Part shown: positions 8,160 to 17,222 of the stretch, in pieces
Position numbering within the stretch: position 1 is the stretch's first letter
How the letters are laid out: every line of letters begins with the position of its first letter
Source: an uncultured Bacteroides sp.
GTDB taxonomy: Bacteria > Bacteroidota > Bacteroidia > Bacteroidales > Bacteroidaceae
Direction: 5' to 3'
DNA: 39,539 nt
Assembly: GCA_944322285.1 (NCBI GenBank)
Contig: CALUOR010000034.1
Location: forward strand, 1 to 39,539
The notes under the pieces: model-generated
What the model was told of the DNA's origin: nothing
The model's input: the letters and a program-made list of their open reading frames with translations, nothing else
The model's database searches: none
Translations under genes and position numbers: made by a program

Positions 8160-9113
8160 ATGCGAGGATTCTTCCGTGCTTTCTTTTATTTCTCCCGTTC
8201 GGAGCGTAGGGGGCTTATCGTTTGGTTGACGCTTATTTGGGGGGTCATCTTGGCCAATGGAGTTTATCGTTATAGGCAAAGCCGCGTTCCTTCCACAGAG
8301 GAAGAACTCGAGGCTCAGAAGGAAGCGGTAGAGGAATATCGGGCTTTTACCGCTTCCGTCCGGCGTAGGGAAGCGGAGGAAAAGCAGCGTTGGCAACGTT
8401 CGTGGAGCGGTTATTCACAAGACAGGGAAGAGCCGGTGTTGGCTCCGTTCGACCCTAATATGGCGGACTCGGTGACTTTCCGCAGATTGGGGCTTCCCAG
8501 CTGGATGGCACGCAATATTCTTCGCTATCGGGAGAAGGGAGGCAAGTTTCGCCGCCCGGAGGACTTCCGCAAGATTTATGGGCTGACCGATGAGCAATAT
8601 CATGCCCTGTCTCCTTACATCCGCATTGCACAGACGGATACAGATACGCCTCGTCCGTCTCTCTTTCTTGTGGAAAACCGAAAAGACAGTCTCCTTCAAC
8701 CTAAGGTAGAGAAGTATGCGCCGGGTACGAAGGTCGATTTGAATCGTGCCGACACCACCGAACTGAAGAAGATACCCGGCATAGGCAGCGGCATTGCCCG
8801 GCTCATTTGGGGCTATCGCCAACGTTTGGGCGGTTTTTACCACATCAGGCAATTGCGTGAAATCAACCTGGATGATGGCAAGCTGGCCGAATGGTTTATT
8901 ATCGACACCAGTGCCTTGGTGCGTATTCCCGTCAATCGTGCGGGTGTCAATCGCCTGAATCGGCATCCTTACATCAACTTCTACCAGGCCAAGGCCCTTG
9001 TGGAGTATCGTAAGAAACACGGTCCTTTGAAGAGCTTGAAGCCTTTCCGGCTTTATGAGGAGTTTACTCAGGAGGATTTGGAGCGTATAGCTCCTTATCT
9101 CAGTTTTGAGTAA
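8160..9113 (+). CDS. Membrane-anchored helix-hairpin-helix protein (ComEA-like repeats)
   Basis: The 317-residue protein has a short cytoplasmic start, one membrane segment (about residues 20-37, LIVWLTLIWGVILANGVY) and a charged linker. Three HhH-type units follow: FDPNMADSVTFRRLGLP, then VDLNRADTTELKKIPGIG with GSGIARLIWGYR, then IPVNRAGVNRLNRHPYI. ComEA-type HhH units bind DNA backbones without sequence preference. Here they would lie outside the inner membrane. The family is common in Bacteroidetes and has no settled function; DNA uptake or envelope DNA binding is an inference. It is convergent with the ABC ATPase gene. Confidence 0.85.
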   Translation: MRGFFRAFFYFSRSERRGLIVWLTLIWGVILANGVYRYRQSRVPSTEEELEAQKEAVEEYRAFTASVRRREAEEKQRWQRSWSGYSQDREEPVLAPFDPNMADSVTFRRLGLPSWMARNILRYREKGGKFRRPEDFRKIYGLTDEQYHALSPYIRIAQTDTDTPRPSLFLVENRKDSLLQPKVEKYAPGTKVDLNRADTTELKKIPGIGSGIARLIWGYRQRLGGFYHIRQLREINLDDGKLAEWFIIDTSALVRIPVNRAGVNRLNRHPYINFYQAKALVEYRKKHGPLKSLKPFRLYEEFTQEDLERIAPYLSFE

Positions 9114-9125
9114 GAGGGTGAGGTT

Positions 9126-9785
9126 TTAGGCTGGTTGCACTACCTCTCCATCCTTCAGATGAATCGTTCGGTCGGTCAGTTGTGCCAGTGTCTCATCGTG
9201 CGTCACGATGACGAACGTCTGCCCCAGACGGTCGCGCAGGTCGAAGAAGAGCCGGTGCAGTTCCGCCTTGTTTTGGCTGTCCAAGCTGCCGGAAGGCTCG
9301 TCGGCCAGTACCACGGCAGGACGGTTGATGAGGGCACGGGCTACGGCTACCCGTTGTTTCTCTCCGCCGGACAGCTCGTTCGGTTTATGCCCGGCACGGT
9401 CGGCAAGGCCCAGCAAGGTCAGCATGTCCGCGGCGGTTTGACGGGCGTCCGTTTTACTGCGTCCGCCAATCAGGGCGGGTATCATCACGTTCTCCAAGGC
9501 CGTAAACTCGGGCAACAGTTGATGGAACTGGAAGACGAAACCGATGTGCCGGTTGCGGAAGGCGGAAAGCTCACGTTCCTTCATGCGGCCGGTCTCGATG
9601 CCGTCTATGCGTACGGTGCCGCTGTCCGGGCGGTCGAGTGTGCCCATTATCTGTAGCAGGGTCGTTTTTCCGGCTCCGCTGGGGCCTACGATGCTCACCA
9701 CTTCGCCCTGGGTTATCTCTAAGTCGATGCCCCGCAACACTTGCAGGCTGCCGAAGCTTTTGGTTATTCCTTCTAATTGTATCAT
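9126..9785 (-). CDS. ABC transporter ATP-binding protein, LolD/MacB type
   Basis: The 219-residue ATPase has Walker [10 protein letters not shown] (residues 34-42), Q-loop [10 protein letters not shown], signature [15 protein letters not shown], Walker [13 protein letters not shown] and switch THDE. Length and sequence fit the LolD/FtsE/MacB class that drives lipoprotein release or substrate extrusion with a FtsX-like permease. No permease gene is adjacent. I start at ATG 9785 ([12 protein letters not shown]), which is preceded by AAAGGAAT. An in-frame ATG at 9818 would add 11 residues. The frame stays open much further upstream only because it runs antisense-free through a repeat array and across tcdA in another frame. 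Confidence 0.9.
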   Translation of the reverse strand: MIQLEGITKSFGSLQVLRGIDLEITQGEVVSIVGPSGAGKTTLLQIMGTLDRPDSGTVRIDGIETGRMKERELSAFRNRHIGFVFQFHQLLPEFTALENVMIPALIGGRSKTDARQTAADMLTLLGLADRAGHKPNELSGGEKQRVAVARALINRPAVVLADEPSGSLDSQNKAELHRLFFDLRDRLGQTFVIVTHDETLAQLTDRTIHLKDGEVVQPA

Positions 9786-9843
9786 ATATTCCTTTTGTGT
9801 TTTTATTTCTATGGCCATGTTTTTCCAATCTTTTTTATCTGTT

Positions 9844-9976
9844 TGAAAACGCACGTACGTGTCGTTAGAAGCGCATGTACGTGTCGTTGAAAATGCATGT
9901 ACGTGCGTTTTTGACAGCATGTACGTGCGTTTCGAACTGCGTGTACGTGCGTTTTTAACTGCATGCGCACGCGTTT
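9844..9976. repeat. Six-unit 22-bp tandem array with GTACGTG cores
   Basis: GTACGTG-type cores begin at 9855, 9877, 9899, 9921, 9943 and 9965 (the last reads GCGCACG), exactly 22 bp apart. Each unit has the near-palindromic form GCATGTACGTGCGTTT; the spacer bases vary. The array fills the gap between the tcdA stop and the ATPase gene, both on the minus strand. The units could form hairpins or bind a dimeric protein. I know of no named element matching it. Confidence 0.9.
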
Positions 9977-10687
9977 TCACAGCCTCTTGATGACGTATTC
10001 CGCTAGGTAGCAGCCGAAGACGGCGGGCATGTAGCTCACGGTGCCGCAGGTGGACTTCTTGTTCGTCTCGTCTTCCGTCAGCAGCACCGCGTGCGGGTCG
10101 GCCTGCTCGGTGCTGAATACAACGGGCAGTTTGTGGCGGATGCCCATCTTCTGCAACCGCTTTCGTACGGCTTTGCTCAGCCCGCAATGATACGTGTCCC
10201 AGATGTCGGCAAAGCGTATCTGCGTGATGTCGCTCTTGGCGCCCGCTCCCATGCTTGAGACGATTTTGAGGCGCCGCCGCAGGGCTTCGGCTATCAGGTG
10301 GCATTTGGGGGCCAAGGTGTCGATGGCGTCTACTACGAAGTCGAACCGGTTCGTGTCCAGCAGTTCGGGTATTTGTTCGTCCTTGAGGAAGACGGGCAGG
10401 ACGTTTAACTCGACTTCGGGATTGATGTCGCGGAAACGTTCGGCCAGCACTTCCGCTTTCGGTCGTCCTAAGGTGGAGTGCAGGGCGGGCAACTGGCGGT
10501 TTAAGTTTGTCGGCTGCACGGTGTCGGCATCCACAAGGGTCAGGTGTCCCACTCCGGCACGGCACAGCATCTCGGCGGCGTAGGCTCCCACTCCGCCCAA
10601 GCCTACTACCAATACACGGGCGTCACTCAGATGTTCCATCTTCTCATCGCCCAGCAAGAGGCGTGTACGTTGTTTCCAGTCTTCCAT
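9977..10687 (-). CDS. tcdA: tRNA threonylcarbamoyladenosine dehydratase TcdA (HesA/MoeB/ThiF family)
   Basis: The E1-like enzyme uses ATP to cyclise t6A37 to ct6A in ANN-decoding tRNAs. The Rossmann ATP site is [19 protein letters not shown] (residues 27-45), then [28 protein letters not shown] and [14 protein letters not shown] are TcdA-type signatures. C-terminal [13 protein letters not shown] matches the family. At 236 residues the length is normal. The antiporter stop and this start overlap as TGATG (ATG 10687), which suggests translational coupling; a GTG one codon upstream is also possible. Confidence 0.92.
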   Translation of the reverse strand: MEDWKQRTRLLLGDEKMEHLSDARVLVVGLGGVGAYAAEMLCRAGVGHLTLVDADTVQPTNLNRQLPALHSTLGRPKAEVLAERFRDINPEVELNVLPVFLKDEQIPELLDTNRFDFVVDAIDTLAPKCHLIAEALRRRLKIVSSMGAGAKSDITQIRFADIWDTYHCGLSKAVRKRLQKMGIRHKLPVVFSTEQADPHAVLLTEDETNKKSTCGTVSYMPAVFGCYLAEYVIKRL

Positions 10688-12819
10688 CACGATTCTTTTT
10701 TAAACCATTTGTAGAACCAGCGGCCCACCTTCTCGTAGTGTTGGCTTTCGTTGCTTCCCTGCGGATTGGAGAATGATACTACTTCCTGCGGGTCGCCCAG
10801 TTGGTCGGGATAAAGCACAATCAGGCTGTTGTTCGTGAAGTATTTGCCCAATTGGTTGGGCAGCTTCTCGAACGAGCTGTCGTAGGAGATGGAGCCGCGG
10901 CGGGCGCTGATGACTACCAGCAGATGGTCGTAGTTCACTTGCCCGGTCAGCAACAGCAGGTCACCCCAGTCGTCCAGCCGGGAGAATTCGGTCAGGGTGC
11001 TGCTGTATTTCTTCCGGACCAATGCTTGCAGATAGTTCCCGGTGCGCTCGTTGGAGAAGAAGTGTACGCGGCATCCCAGCGTATTGCCCATGCGGCAGAA
11101 GTGTTCCACCCACTTATAGAAGCCGGCTTCGTATTCTGCTTTGGGAGGAACGGCCACGATGATGCGGCGCAGGGTGTTGATGGGCATCAGGAAGCGGGCT
11201 ACCATCACTTCGCGGTGGAGGCCTTTCAGCAGACTTTCGGTCAGCATTCCGAAGAACGAATCCACGATGTTCACCTTGTAGTGCAAGCCGATGATGACGT
11301 CGGTCACGTTATGCTCGCGTGCCGTATGGATGATGCCCGCCGCAATGTTCAGGTCGTAGCGGCTGATGCAGCTAAGCTCCACCCCGGCCGAGGCGGTGAT
11401 TTTGGCGGCGCGTTCCAAGTGGCGTTTGCCTTGTTGCTCCAGCCGGTCGGAAGATGAGTGGTCATTGATGACGTTCAGGGCCACTAAGTTATCTTTCTGT
11501 TTGGTGTCGCGGATGACCAAGGCCAGGTTCATCAGATAGTCGATGGTGGCGGGGTTGGCTATAGGGATGAGAATCTTCTCTGGCACGTGCGAGTGGTCTT
11601 CCTCCGGATTTACCTCGCCCATGGCTATTTTGCGGGCGGCCCGCTCGGTGGTGAAGGAACTGACAATGCAGGTGACGAGGATGAGCAACACCGTCCCGTT
11701 CAGCACATCTTCGTTCAGCAGGCGGCTCCCGTCGGGCAGGATAATCTGATAGCCCACCAGCACTGCGGCCAGTGTGGCGGCTGCCTGCGCGTTGCTCAGT
11801 CCGAACATCAGCTCGCGTTCGAGCACGGACATGCGGTATATCTTCTGCGTCAGCCAGGAAGCAATCCACTTGCCTACCAGTGCCACCACAATCATCACCC
11901 CGGCCACTTTCAGGGCGTCGCCTTCTCCGAAGATGACATGCACGTCAATCAGCATGCCCACGCCTATCAGGAAGTAGGGGATGAACAATGCGTTGCCCAC
12001 AAATTCCAGGTGGCTCATGAGCGGAGAGACGTGCGGAATGAGCCTGTTCAGCAACAAGCCTACCATGAAAGCGCCCAAGATGCCTTCCATACCAATCAGT
12101 TCCATCAGGCCCGCACCGAGAAAAACCAAGGCCAGCACGAAGATGTATTGCATCACGCTGTCGTCGTAGCGTCGGAAGAACCAGCGCCCGATGCGGGGAA
12201 TGGCATACGTCAGCACTACGCCAAGGATGATGAAGCGCACGATGAGCCATAGCCAGAACAAGCCTCCGCTTTCCCCCTTGAACACGCCGCTGATGACGGC
12301 CAGCACCAGCAAGGTCAGCGTGTCCGTCACGGCCGTACCCCCTACGGCGATGCTCACGCTGCGTTGGCGCGAGATGCCGTAACGTATGACGATAGGGTAG
12401 GCCACGAGTGTGTGCGAGGCGTACATACTGGCCAGCAATATGGACGTTATCAGGCTGTATTTCAGTAAGACTACGTTGGTCACCAAACCGATGCTGATGG
12501 GGATGATAAATGCCAGCAGGCCCAGCACGATGGCCTTTCCCCGGTTCTTCTTGAAGTCCGCCATGTTCATTTCCAGTCCGGCAAGGAACATGATGTAATA
12601 CACGCCCACTTTGCCGAAAAGCTCGAAGCTGCTGTCACGTGCCAGGATGTTGAAACCGTGTTCGCCAATGGCCAGTCCTGCCAATATCATGCCGATGATG
12701 TGCGGGATGCGCAACTTGTTCAGCAACAAGGGCGCAAACAATATGATGAGCAGCACCAGGAGGAATATCCAGGTGGGATCGGTTACGGGGAGTTCCAAAC
12801 TGAAGTCTAACCAGTCCAT
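10687..12819 (-). CDS. Cation:proton antiporter (CPA2) with C-terminal universal-stress-type region
   Basis: The 710-residue protein has about 12-13 membrane helices in its first 390 residues (LLNKLRIPHIIGMILAGLAIG, YYIMFLAGLEMNM, GGTAVTDTLTLLVLAV). This is the KefB/GerN-like monovalent cation:proton antiporter fold of the inner membrane. The cytoplasmic tail from about residue 415 (EKILIPIANPATIDYLMNLAL onward) looks like tandem UspA-like domains, which may sense nucleotide or stress. It heads an apparent minus-strand operon with tcdA and the ATPase. The ion (Na+ or K+) cannot be decided. Confidence 0.9.
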   Translation of the reverse strand: MDWLDFSLELPVTDPTWIFLLVLLIILFAPLLLNKLRIPHIIGMILAGLAIGEHGFNILARDSSFELFGKVGVYYIMFLAGLEMNMADFKKNRGKAIVLGLLAFIIPISIGLVTNVVLLKYSLITSILLASMYASHTLVAYPIVIRYGISRQRSVSIAVGGTAVTDTLTLLVLAVISGVFKGESGGLFWLWLIVRFIILGVVLTYAIPRIGRWFFRRYDDSVMQYIFVLALVFLGAGLMELIGMEGILGAFMVGLLLNRLIPHVSPLMSHLEFVGNALFIPYFLIGVGMLIDVHVIFGEGDALKVAGVMIVVALVGKWIASWLTQKIYRMSVLERELMFGLSNAQAAATLAAVLVGYQIILPDGSRLLNEDVLNGTVLLILVTCIVSSFTTERAARKIAMGEVNPEEDHSHVPEKILIPIANPATIDYLMNLALVIRDTKQKDNLVALNVINDHSSSDRLEQQGKRHLERAAKITASAGVELSCISRYDLNIAAGIIHTAREHNVTDVIIGLHYKVNIVDSFFGMLTESLLKGLHREVMVARFLMPINTLRRIIVAVPPKAEYEAGFYKWVEHFCRMGNTLGCRVHFFSNERTGNYLQALVRKKYSSTLTEFSRLDDWGDLLLLTGQVNYDHLLVVISARRGSISYDSSFEKLPNQLGKYFTNNSLIVLYPDQLGDPQEVVSFSNPQGSNESQHYEKVGRWFYKWFKKES

Positions 12820-12888
12820 GAGATTGCGTTTTTAAGGTTTCGGCCTGCAAAATAACAAAAAAGTTTTTAGTTTAGAAACTATTTGTTG

Positions 12889-12896
12889 TAACTTTG
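12889..12896 (+). promoter_or_regulatory. -7 box of asd (TAACTTTG)
   Basis: TAACTTTG fits TAnnTTTG and lies 52 bp before the asd ATG. The -33 position holds only a T-run (TTTTTAG, 12864-12870). Confidence 0.55.
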
Positions 12897-12948
12897 CGCC
12901 CGTTATACATATTAATATAGAATTATTTTTTAATACGAAAGGAACAAT

Positions 12949-13956
12949 ATGAAAGTAGCAATTGTTGGAGCAAGCGGAGCCGTGGGACAAGAGTTCCTGC
13001 GTGTGCTCGATGAACGGAATTTCCCGATAGATGAACTGTTGTTGTTCGGCTCGAAGCGTAGCGCCGGCACTCACTACACTTTCCGGGGCAAGGAAATAGA
13101 AGTGAAGTTGCTGCAACACAACGATGACTTCAAGGGCGTGGACATCGCCTTTGCTTCCGCCGGAGCGGGCACTTCGAAAGAATATGCCGAGACCATTACC
13201 AAGTATGGCGCAGTCATGATAGACAACTCCAGCGCTTTCCGCATGGACGAAGACGTGCCTTTGGTAGTGCCCGAAGTCAATCCCGCCGATGCCCTCAACC
13301 GTCCGCGCGGCATCATTGCCAACCCCAACTGCACGACCATTCAGATGGTGGTTGCCTTGAAAGCCATCGAGCAGTTGAGCCATATCAAGACCGTACACGT
13401 ATCTACTTACCAGGCAGCCAGCGGTGCCGGAGCCGCCGCCATGGACGAACTTTATACGCAATATCGCCAGGTGTTGGCCGGCGAGCCTGTCACCGTGGAG
13501 AAGTTTGCCTATCAGTTGGCTTTCAACCTCATCCCGCAGATTGACGTATTCACGGACAACGGTTACACCAAGGAAGAAATGAAGATGTATAACGAGACGC
13601 GCAAAATCATGCACAGCGATGTGAAGGTCAGCGCCACTTGCGTCCGTGTGCCTGCCTTGCGTTCTCACTCCGAAAGCATTTGGGTAGAGACCGAACGTCC
13701 CATCTCTGTAGAAGAAGCCCGTGAGGCATTCTCTAAGGGCGAAGGTCTGGTGCTGATGGACAATCCCGCCGAGAAGGAATACCCCATGCCTTTGTTCTTG
13801 GCCGGTAAAGACCCCGTCTACGTAGGACGCATCCGCAAGGATCTGACCAACGATTGTGGCCTCGCCTTCTGGATTGTAGGCGACCAGATAAAGAAAGGTG
13901 CCGCCCTCAATGCCGTGCAGATAGCGGAGTGGCTGATTAAGGAGAAAGCGTTGTAA
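12949..13956 (+). CDS. asd: Aspartate-semialdehyde dehydrogenase
   Basis: Asd reduces aspartyl phosphate to aspartate semialdehyde with NADPH, the branch point to lysine/diaminopimelate, methionine and threonine. The 335-residue protein begins with the NADP motif [15 protein letters not shown]. The catalytic cysteine is Cys128 in [21 protein letters not shown]-like [18 protein letters not shown] and the active-site [10 protein letters not shown] are present. The start is ATG 12949 after an AAAGGA stretch. A toxin-antitoxin pair follows 14 bp downstream and may share its transcript. Confidence 0.96.
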   Translation: MKVAIVGASGAVGQEFLRVLDERNFPIDELLLFGSKRSAGTHYTFRGKEIEVKLLQHNDDFKGVDIAFASAGAGTSKEYAETITKYGAVMIDNSSAFRMDEDVPLVVPEVNPADALNRPRGIIANPNCTTIQMVVALKAIEQLSHIKTVHVSTYQAASGAGAAAMDELYTQYRQVLAGEPVTVEKFAYQLAFNLIPQIDVFTDNGYTKEEMKMYNETRKIMHSDVKVSATCVRVPALRSHSESIWVETERPISVEEAREAFSKGEGLVLMDNPAEKEYPMPLFLAGKDPVYVGRIRKDLTNDCGLAFWIVGDQIKKGAALNAVQIAEWLIKEKAL

Positions 13957-13970
13957 ATAAATTGATTAGT

Positions 13971-14195
13971 ATGACAACCGTTTTGATAGATGATAGCGTA
14001 GAAGGTAAGGCTTTTGTGGAGTTATTGCGCAAAATGAGCTTTGCCCGTGTTTTGACTGATACGCAGGAGAACGATTGGTGGAATACTATTTCCACGGCTG
14101 AACGTCAGGCTATTGAAGAAGGTCTGGCTGATGTTGAGGCTGGGAGAACGTTTCCTCATGGCGAAGTAATGAAACGTTATGAGCAGTGGTTATGA
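13971..14195 (+). CDS. Antitoxin of a ParDE/RelBE-type pair
   Basis: This 74-residue acidic protein (MTTVLIDDSVEGKAFVELL ... AIEEGLADVEAGRTFPHGEVMKRYEQWL) has the size and C-terminal helix of small antitoxins. The tail EEGLADVEAGRTFPHGEV is typical of antitoxins paired with ParE/RelE toxins. I start at ATG 13971; a TTG three codons upstream is less likely. Its last 17 bp overlap the toxin gene, so the two are translationally coupled. A DNA-binding fold cannot be seen clearly in the short N-terminal part. Confidence 0.75.
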   Translation: MTTVLIDDSVEGKAFVELLRKMSFARVLTDTQENDWWNTISTAERQAIEEGLADVEAGRTFPHGEVMKRYEQWL

Positions 14196-14490
14196 AATAG
14201 AGTGGTCTGCACGTGCTGTGGCAGACGTTGACCGGATTGTTCATTATATTGAGGAGGAGTGGGGTATAAAAAGTACGAGTAGATTTATTCAAACGTTGCA
14301 AAAAGAGATAAATCGAATTCGTGCTTTCCCTTATGCTTTTCCTATGTCTGGTACAAATGGTGTGCGTCGCTGTGTGATGTCAAAACAAAATACAATATAC
14401 TATCAAATAAGAGATTCAAGAGTATACTTGCTTTCAATATTTGATAATCGTAGGAACCCTTCCGATTTAGAGGATATTGAGAACGTATAA
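14179..14490 (+). CDS. RelE/ParE-family toxin
   Basis: The 103-residue protein has the ParE/RelE pattern: YEIEWSARAVADVDRIVHYIEEEWG at the N-terminus, then FIQTLQKEINRIRAFPYAFPMSG. It ends with the beta-sheet RRCVMSKQNTIYYQIRD and VYLLSIFDNRRNPSD. RelE toxins cut ribosome-bound mRNA and ParE toxins inhibit gyrase; the target here cannot be assigned. Start ATG 14179 lies within the antitoxin gene. A strong terminator follows. Confidence 0.85.
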   Translation: MSSGYEIEWSARAVADVDRIVHYIEEEWGIKSTSRFIQTLQKEINRIRAFPYAFPMSGTNGVRRCVMSKQNTIYYQIRDSRVYLLSIFDNRRNPSDLEDIENV

Positions 14491-14513
14491 AATGATTTTA
14501 ATGATATGAAAGC

Positions 14514-14550
14514 CCGTCATTAGCCTGTCAAATGGTAAATGACGGTTTTT
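14514..14550. terminator. Intrinsic terminator between toxin and response regulator
   Basis: CCGTCATT (14514-14521) and AATGACGG (14538-14545) form an 8-bp stem, followed by TTTTT on the plus strand. It ends the toxin-antitoxin transcript. It abuts the stop of the convergent response regulator, so it may serve both. Confidence 0.8.
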
Positions 14551-15251
14551 CAATTATCTATCAGCTTATACCCAATCCCCCTGACGTTCACTATCCGTAT
14601 GCGTTCGTCCTTCGATAGCTTGTGGCGCAGCTTGGTGATGAACACGTGCAGGCTGCGCTGGTTGAAGAAGGTGTCATCGCCCCAAAGGTCGAGCAGGAGT
14701 TGGCGCATGTCCGTCACCTGGTTGCGGTTGAGGCAGAGGCGGCGCAGTATCTCGCTCTCCCGATAAGAGAGTTGCTGCGTCAGCCCGGTGTGGGTCAGCG
14801 TCTGTGTTTGGCTGTTGAAGAGATAGTGTCCAATCTCGAAGGTATGGGTGGCCGGTTTGTCGGACATCAAGGGGCAGGCGCGCCCCAGCAATGCTTTGAT
14901 GCGTACTATCAGTTCCTGCATCCCGAAAGGTTTCTTCAGGTAATCGTTTCCTCCCAGCTCGAAGCCCTCCACCACGTCGTTGATGGCGGAGCGGGCGGTG
15001 AGGAAGAGCACGGGCGTCTGCTTGTCCGTCTTGCGGAGGCGGCGCACCATCTCGAAGCCGTCCATGCGGGGCATCATCACATCGGCCACCAGCACGTCGG
15101 GCTTCTTTTGAAAGAACAGTCGCAAGCCTTCTTCCCCGTCTTTAGCGAGGCGGATGCGGAAACCCTGCCCCTCCAGGGTGTCTTTGATAATCATGGCGAG
15201 GGTCGATTCGTCCTCCACTAATAGTATGTCTATCAATTCCTCATTCTTCAT
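14550..15251 (-). CDS. OmpR-family response regulator
   Basis: The 233-residue protein has a receiver domain with acidic pair Glu-Asp (VEDES), phosphoacceptor Asp57 (VADVMMPRMDG), LTA and the KKPF lysine. A winged-helix output domain follows from about residue 135 (LSYRESEILRRL, FNQRSLHVFITKLRHKL, IRIVNVRGIGYKLI). It overlaps the histidine kinase gene upstream by 11 bp, so the two are coupled. The pair resembles, but does not match closely, RprXY of Bacteroides fragilis. The divergent outer-membrane receptor is a plausible but unproven target. Confidence 0.93.
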   Translation of the reverse strand: MKNEELIDILLVEDESTLAMIIKDTLEGQGFRIRLAKDGEEGLRLFFQKKPDVLVADVMMPRMDGFEMVRRLRKTDKQTPVLFLTARSAINDVVEGFELGGNDYLKKPFGMQELIVRIKALLGRACPLMSDKPATHTFEIGHYLFNSQTQTLTHTGLTQQLSYRESEILRRLCLNRNQVTDMRQLLLDLWGDDTFFNQRSLHVFITKLRHKLSKDERIRIVNVRGIGYKLIDN

Positions 15252-16722
15252 TCTTAATTCTTAATTTAATAATGAACTCGCTTCCCCTCCCCGGTTCGCT
15301 CTCCACCTCCACCGTGCCCCCGTGCCGCTCCACCATCGTCTTGACGTAATACAGGCCGAGGCCATAGCCCTTCACTGGGTGTAGGTTGCCCGTGGGGACG
15401 CGGTAGAACTTGTCGAACACATGTGCCAGCTTGTCCTTGGGGATGCCGATGCCTTTGTCCCGCACGGAGAGGATGAACGCGCCGCCTTCCTGACGGGCCT
15501 CTACCTCCACCTCCGCCTGTCCTGCGGAGTACTTGATGGCATTGTCCAGCAGGTTGCTCACGATGTTTGAGAAGTGCGTGCGGTCAGCATTCACCTCCAA
15601 GCCGGGTGGCGTGAGGCGGGTGGAGATGCGGACGGGCTTGTCCGCCTTCAGCTTGTGTTGCTCGATGAGGGGCGCGAGGATGTCGGCGACGGGAAATGTC
15701 GTCCGGTGCAGGCGGAAGCTATGCCGCCGCTCCATGGAGAGGGAGAGAATCTGCTCCACCAGTCCGCCCAGCCGCGTGAGTTGCTCCTGGCAGATGCGGA
15801 GGTAGCGCGTGCGTTTCGTCCCGTCGGCATCGGCGCCGAAGTTCAGCAGGGCATCGTTGGCGGCGTAGGCCACGGCGATGGGCGTCTTCAGTTCGTGGGT
15901 CATGTTGTTGGTGAAGTCGTCCTTCATCTCCTCCAAGGTGCGTTGGCGCAGCAGGATGCGGATGAGGTACCAGAAGGAGAAGCCCAGGACGAGGAGGATG
16001 ACCGCCGATGTGGCCAGGATGCCCGCCATCTGCCGCAGTACGTGGCCGTGTATCGGCTCCATCGTGAGGAGGTAGAGCCATTTGCCGTGCAGGTCGTAGC
16101 TGTATTCATACGTCTTGGCTTCGGGAGACGGAATGTAGCCCGGCGTGCCGCTCGTGGCAAGCGTGTCGCCTTGGTGTAAGTGCGTCAGGCGGTAGGGGAC
16201 GATGATGTCCGCGCGATGAAGCTCGTCGCACAGCAGGCTGTCGTAGGTGGCGAAGTCAGGGGCGCATAGCACGTCCAGCCCGGAGTGCAGGCCGCGTTGG
16301 AAGTAGCCCGCCAGTTCCTGCATCGTCTTTTTCCCTCCGAAGAACGAGTCCGGGCTGTCGTTTACATGCAGGGACGAGTCGATGGCGGCAGAGTCCCGTC
16401 TCGTATGTTGTTCCAAATAAATGTAGGTAGAGTCGCCCTTCTGCTCGGTGGTGATGGTACGGCTCTCCACGTAGGGCGTCTTCTGGTTATATCCGGCGGA
16501 GACGCTCACTTCGCCGTGCTGCCCCAGTGAATCCTGCCTCATCCGCTCGATGCGCAGCACCAGTTCGTTGTAGTCGCTCAGGCGCATGGCTTCCGCGATG
16601 TCATGCTCCGTCGCCCGGCATTGCGTGCGGTAGAGGTTCACCAGCCAATACGCCTGGTAGGCGAAGATGGCGGCGAGGGAGAGGACGACCACGAGGGCGA
16701 TGTATCTGGAGGGCAGTTTCAT
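15241..16722 (-). CDS. Membrane sensor histidine kinase
   Basis: The 493-residue protein has two membrane helices (about 8-27 and 233-256) around a roughly 200-residue periplasmic sensor with no recognised fold. The HisKA box carries His276 in NMTHELKTPIAVAYAAND. The ATPase domain has N-box LLDNAIKYS, G1 DKGIGIPKD, F-box FDKFYR and G2 GYGLGLYYVK. It phosphorylates the regulator encoded just downstream. The last codons (KLRIKNEE) lie in a GAAT-rich repeat that also encodes the start of the regulator. Confidence 0.93.
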   Translation of the reverse strand: MKLPSRYIALVVVLSLAAIFAYQAYWLVNLYRTQCRATEHDIAEAMRLSDYNELVLRIERMRQDSLGQHGEVSVSAGYNQKTPYVESRTITTEQKGDSTYIYLEQHTRRDSAAIDSSLHVNDSPDSFFGGKKTMQELAGYFQRGLHSGLDVLCAPDFATYDSLLCDELHRADIIVPYRLTHLHQGDTLATSGTPGYIPSPEAKTYEYSYDLHGKWLYLLTMEPIHGHVLRQMAGILATSAVILLVLGFSFWYLIRILLRQRTLEEMKDDFTNNMTHELKTPIAVAYAANDALLNFGADADGTKRTRYLRICQEQLTRLGGLVEQILSLSMERRHSFRLHRTTFPVADILAPLIEQHKLKADKPVRISTRLTPPGLEVNADRTHFSNIVSNLLDNAIKYSAGQAEVEVEARQEGGAFILSVRDKGIGIPKDKLAHVFDKFYRVPTGNLHPVKGYGLGLYYVKTMVERHGGTVEVESEPGRGSEFIIKLRIKNEE

Positions 16723-16727
16723 AAACG

Positions 16728-16922
16728 ATAATTTAGCGGGCTGTTTTTAGGCACGGATTACACGGATTGGTCACAGATTTCTTTTGTCATGCTGAACGTA
16801 GTGAAGCATCTCCTAGTGCGTTCGGGAGATTCTTCGCTTCGCTCAGAATGACAAATACAAGAGATTTTCTTAAAAATCCATGTAATCCGTGTAATCCGTG
16901 CCTAAAACTAAATTCCCATTTG
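16728..16922. repeat. Dispersed nested hairpin element, copy 1
   Basis: The outer arms are 23-bp perfect inverted repeats (16746-16768 and 16884-16906) containing GGCACGGATTACACGG and its complement. The element starts with TTTAGCGGGCTG and ends with CTAAATTCCCATTT. Inside is a second inverted repeat (TTTGTCATGCTGAACGTAG near 16795 against CGCTTCGCTCAGAATGACAAA-type sequence near 16857). Copies 2 and 3 share the outer parts but have a different inner module. Confidence 0.9.
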
Positions 16923-17039
16923 CCTGCAAATTTATCGTTTTCTTCCTTTCCTCTTTTAGGTTGATAAGACTAAATAACACTTCCGGTAAGACTTGGTAAG
17001 CTGCTTCCTGCCTGCCTTACGGTGGAGAATGCCGTACTT

Positions 17040-17205
17040 TGTGCCCGTCTTCCCGCCGGAAAGTCACCGCCTCCCCGCCGGGAAGTAATAGCATCAGTGG
17101 CACCTTTGCCTATCATCAGTGCCACTGATGATATGACGAGGCAGCGGAAAGTCCGCCTCTTTCCGCCGGCAAAGCAGGGACAAGGTGGCGGGAAGGCGGG
17201 GACGA
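17040..17205. repeat. GC-rich nested inverted repeats upstream of the receptor gene
   Basis: CATCAGTGGCAC (17092-17103) pairs with GTGCCACTGATG (17119-17130). ATCATCAGT/ACTGATGAT (17112-17132) is a second local palindrome. GC-rich flanks recur in inverted form (CCGCCGGAAAG near 17054, CTTTCCGCCGG near 17158; CTTCCCGCC and GGCGGGAAG further out). The stretch sits just before the receptor start. It may be a repeat element or a structured leader. Confidence 0.6.
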
Positions 17206-17222
17206 ACATAGGAGAAAGAAGA

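Noticed and set aside
9818-10565. N-terminal extension of the ABC ATPase frame (total 479 residues)
   Set aside because: The extra residues are encoded by the 22-bp repeat array and by the opposite reading frame of tcdA; the ATPase domain is complete from 9785.
10801-11457. 218-codon plus-strand frame across the antiporter gene
   Set aside because: It is a shadow of the cytoplasmic tail of the antiporter, with no start signal or domain.
14550-16722. Naming the two-component system rprXY
   Set aside because: The fold and order fit, but the receiver and output sequences differ from what I recall of RprY, so I left the symbols empty.
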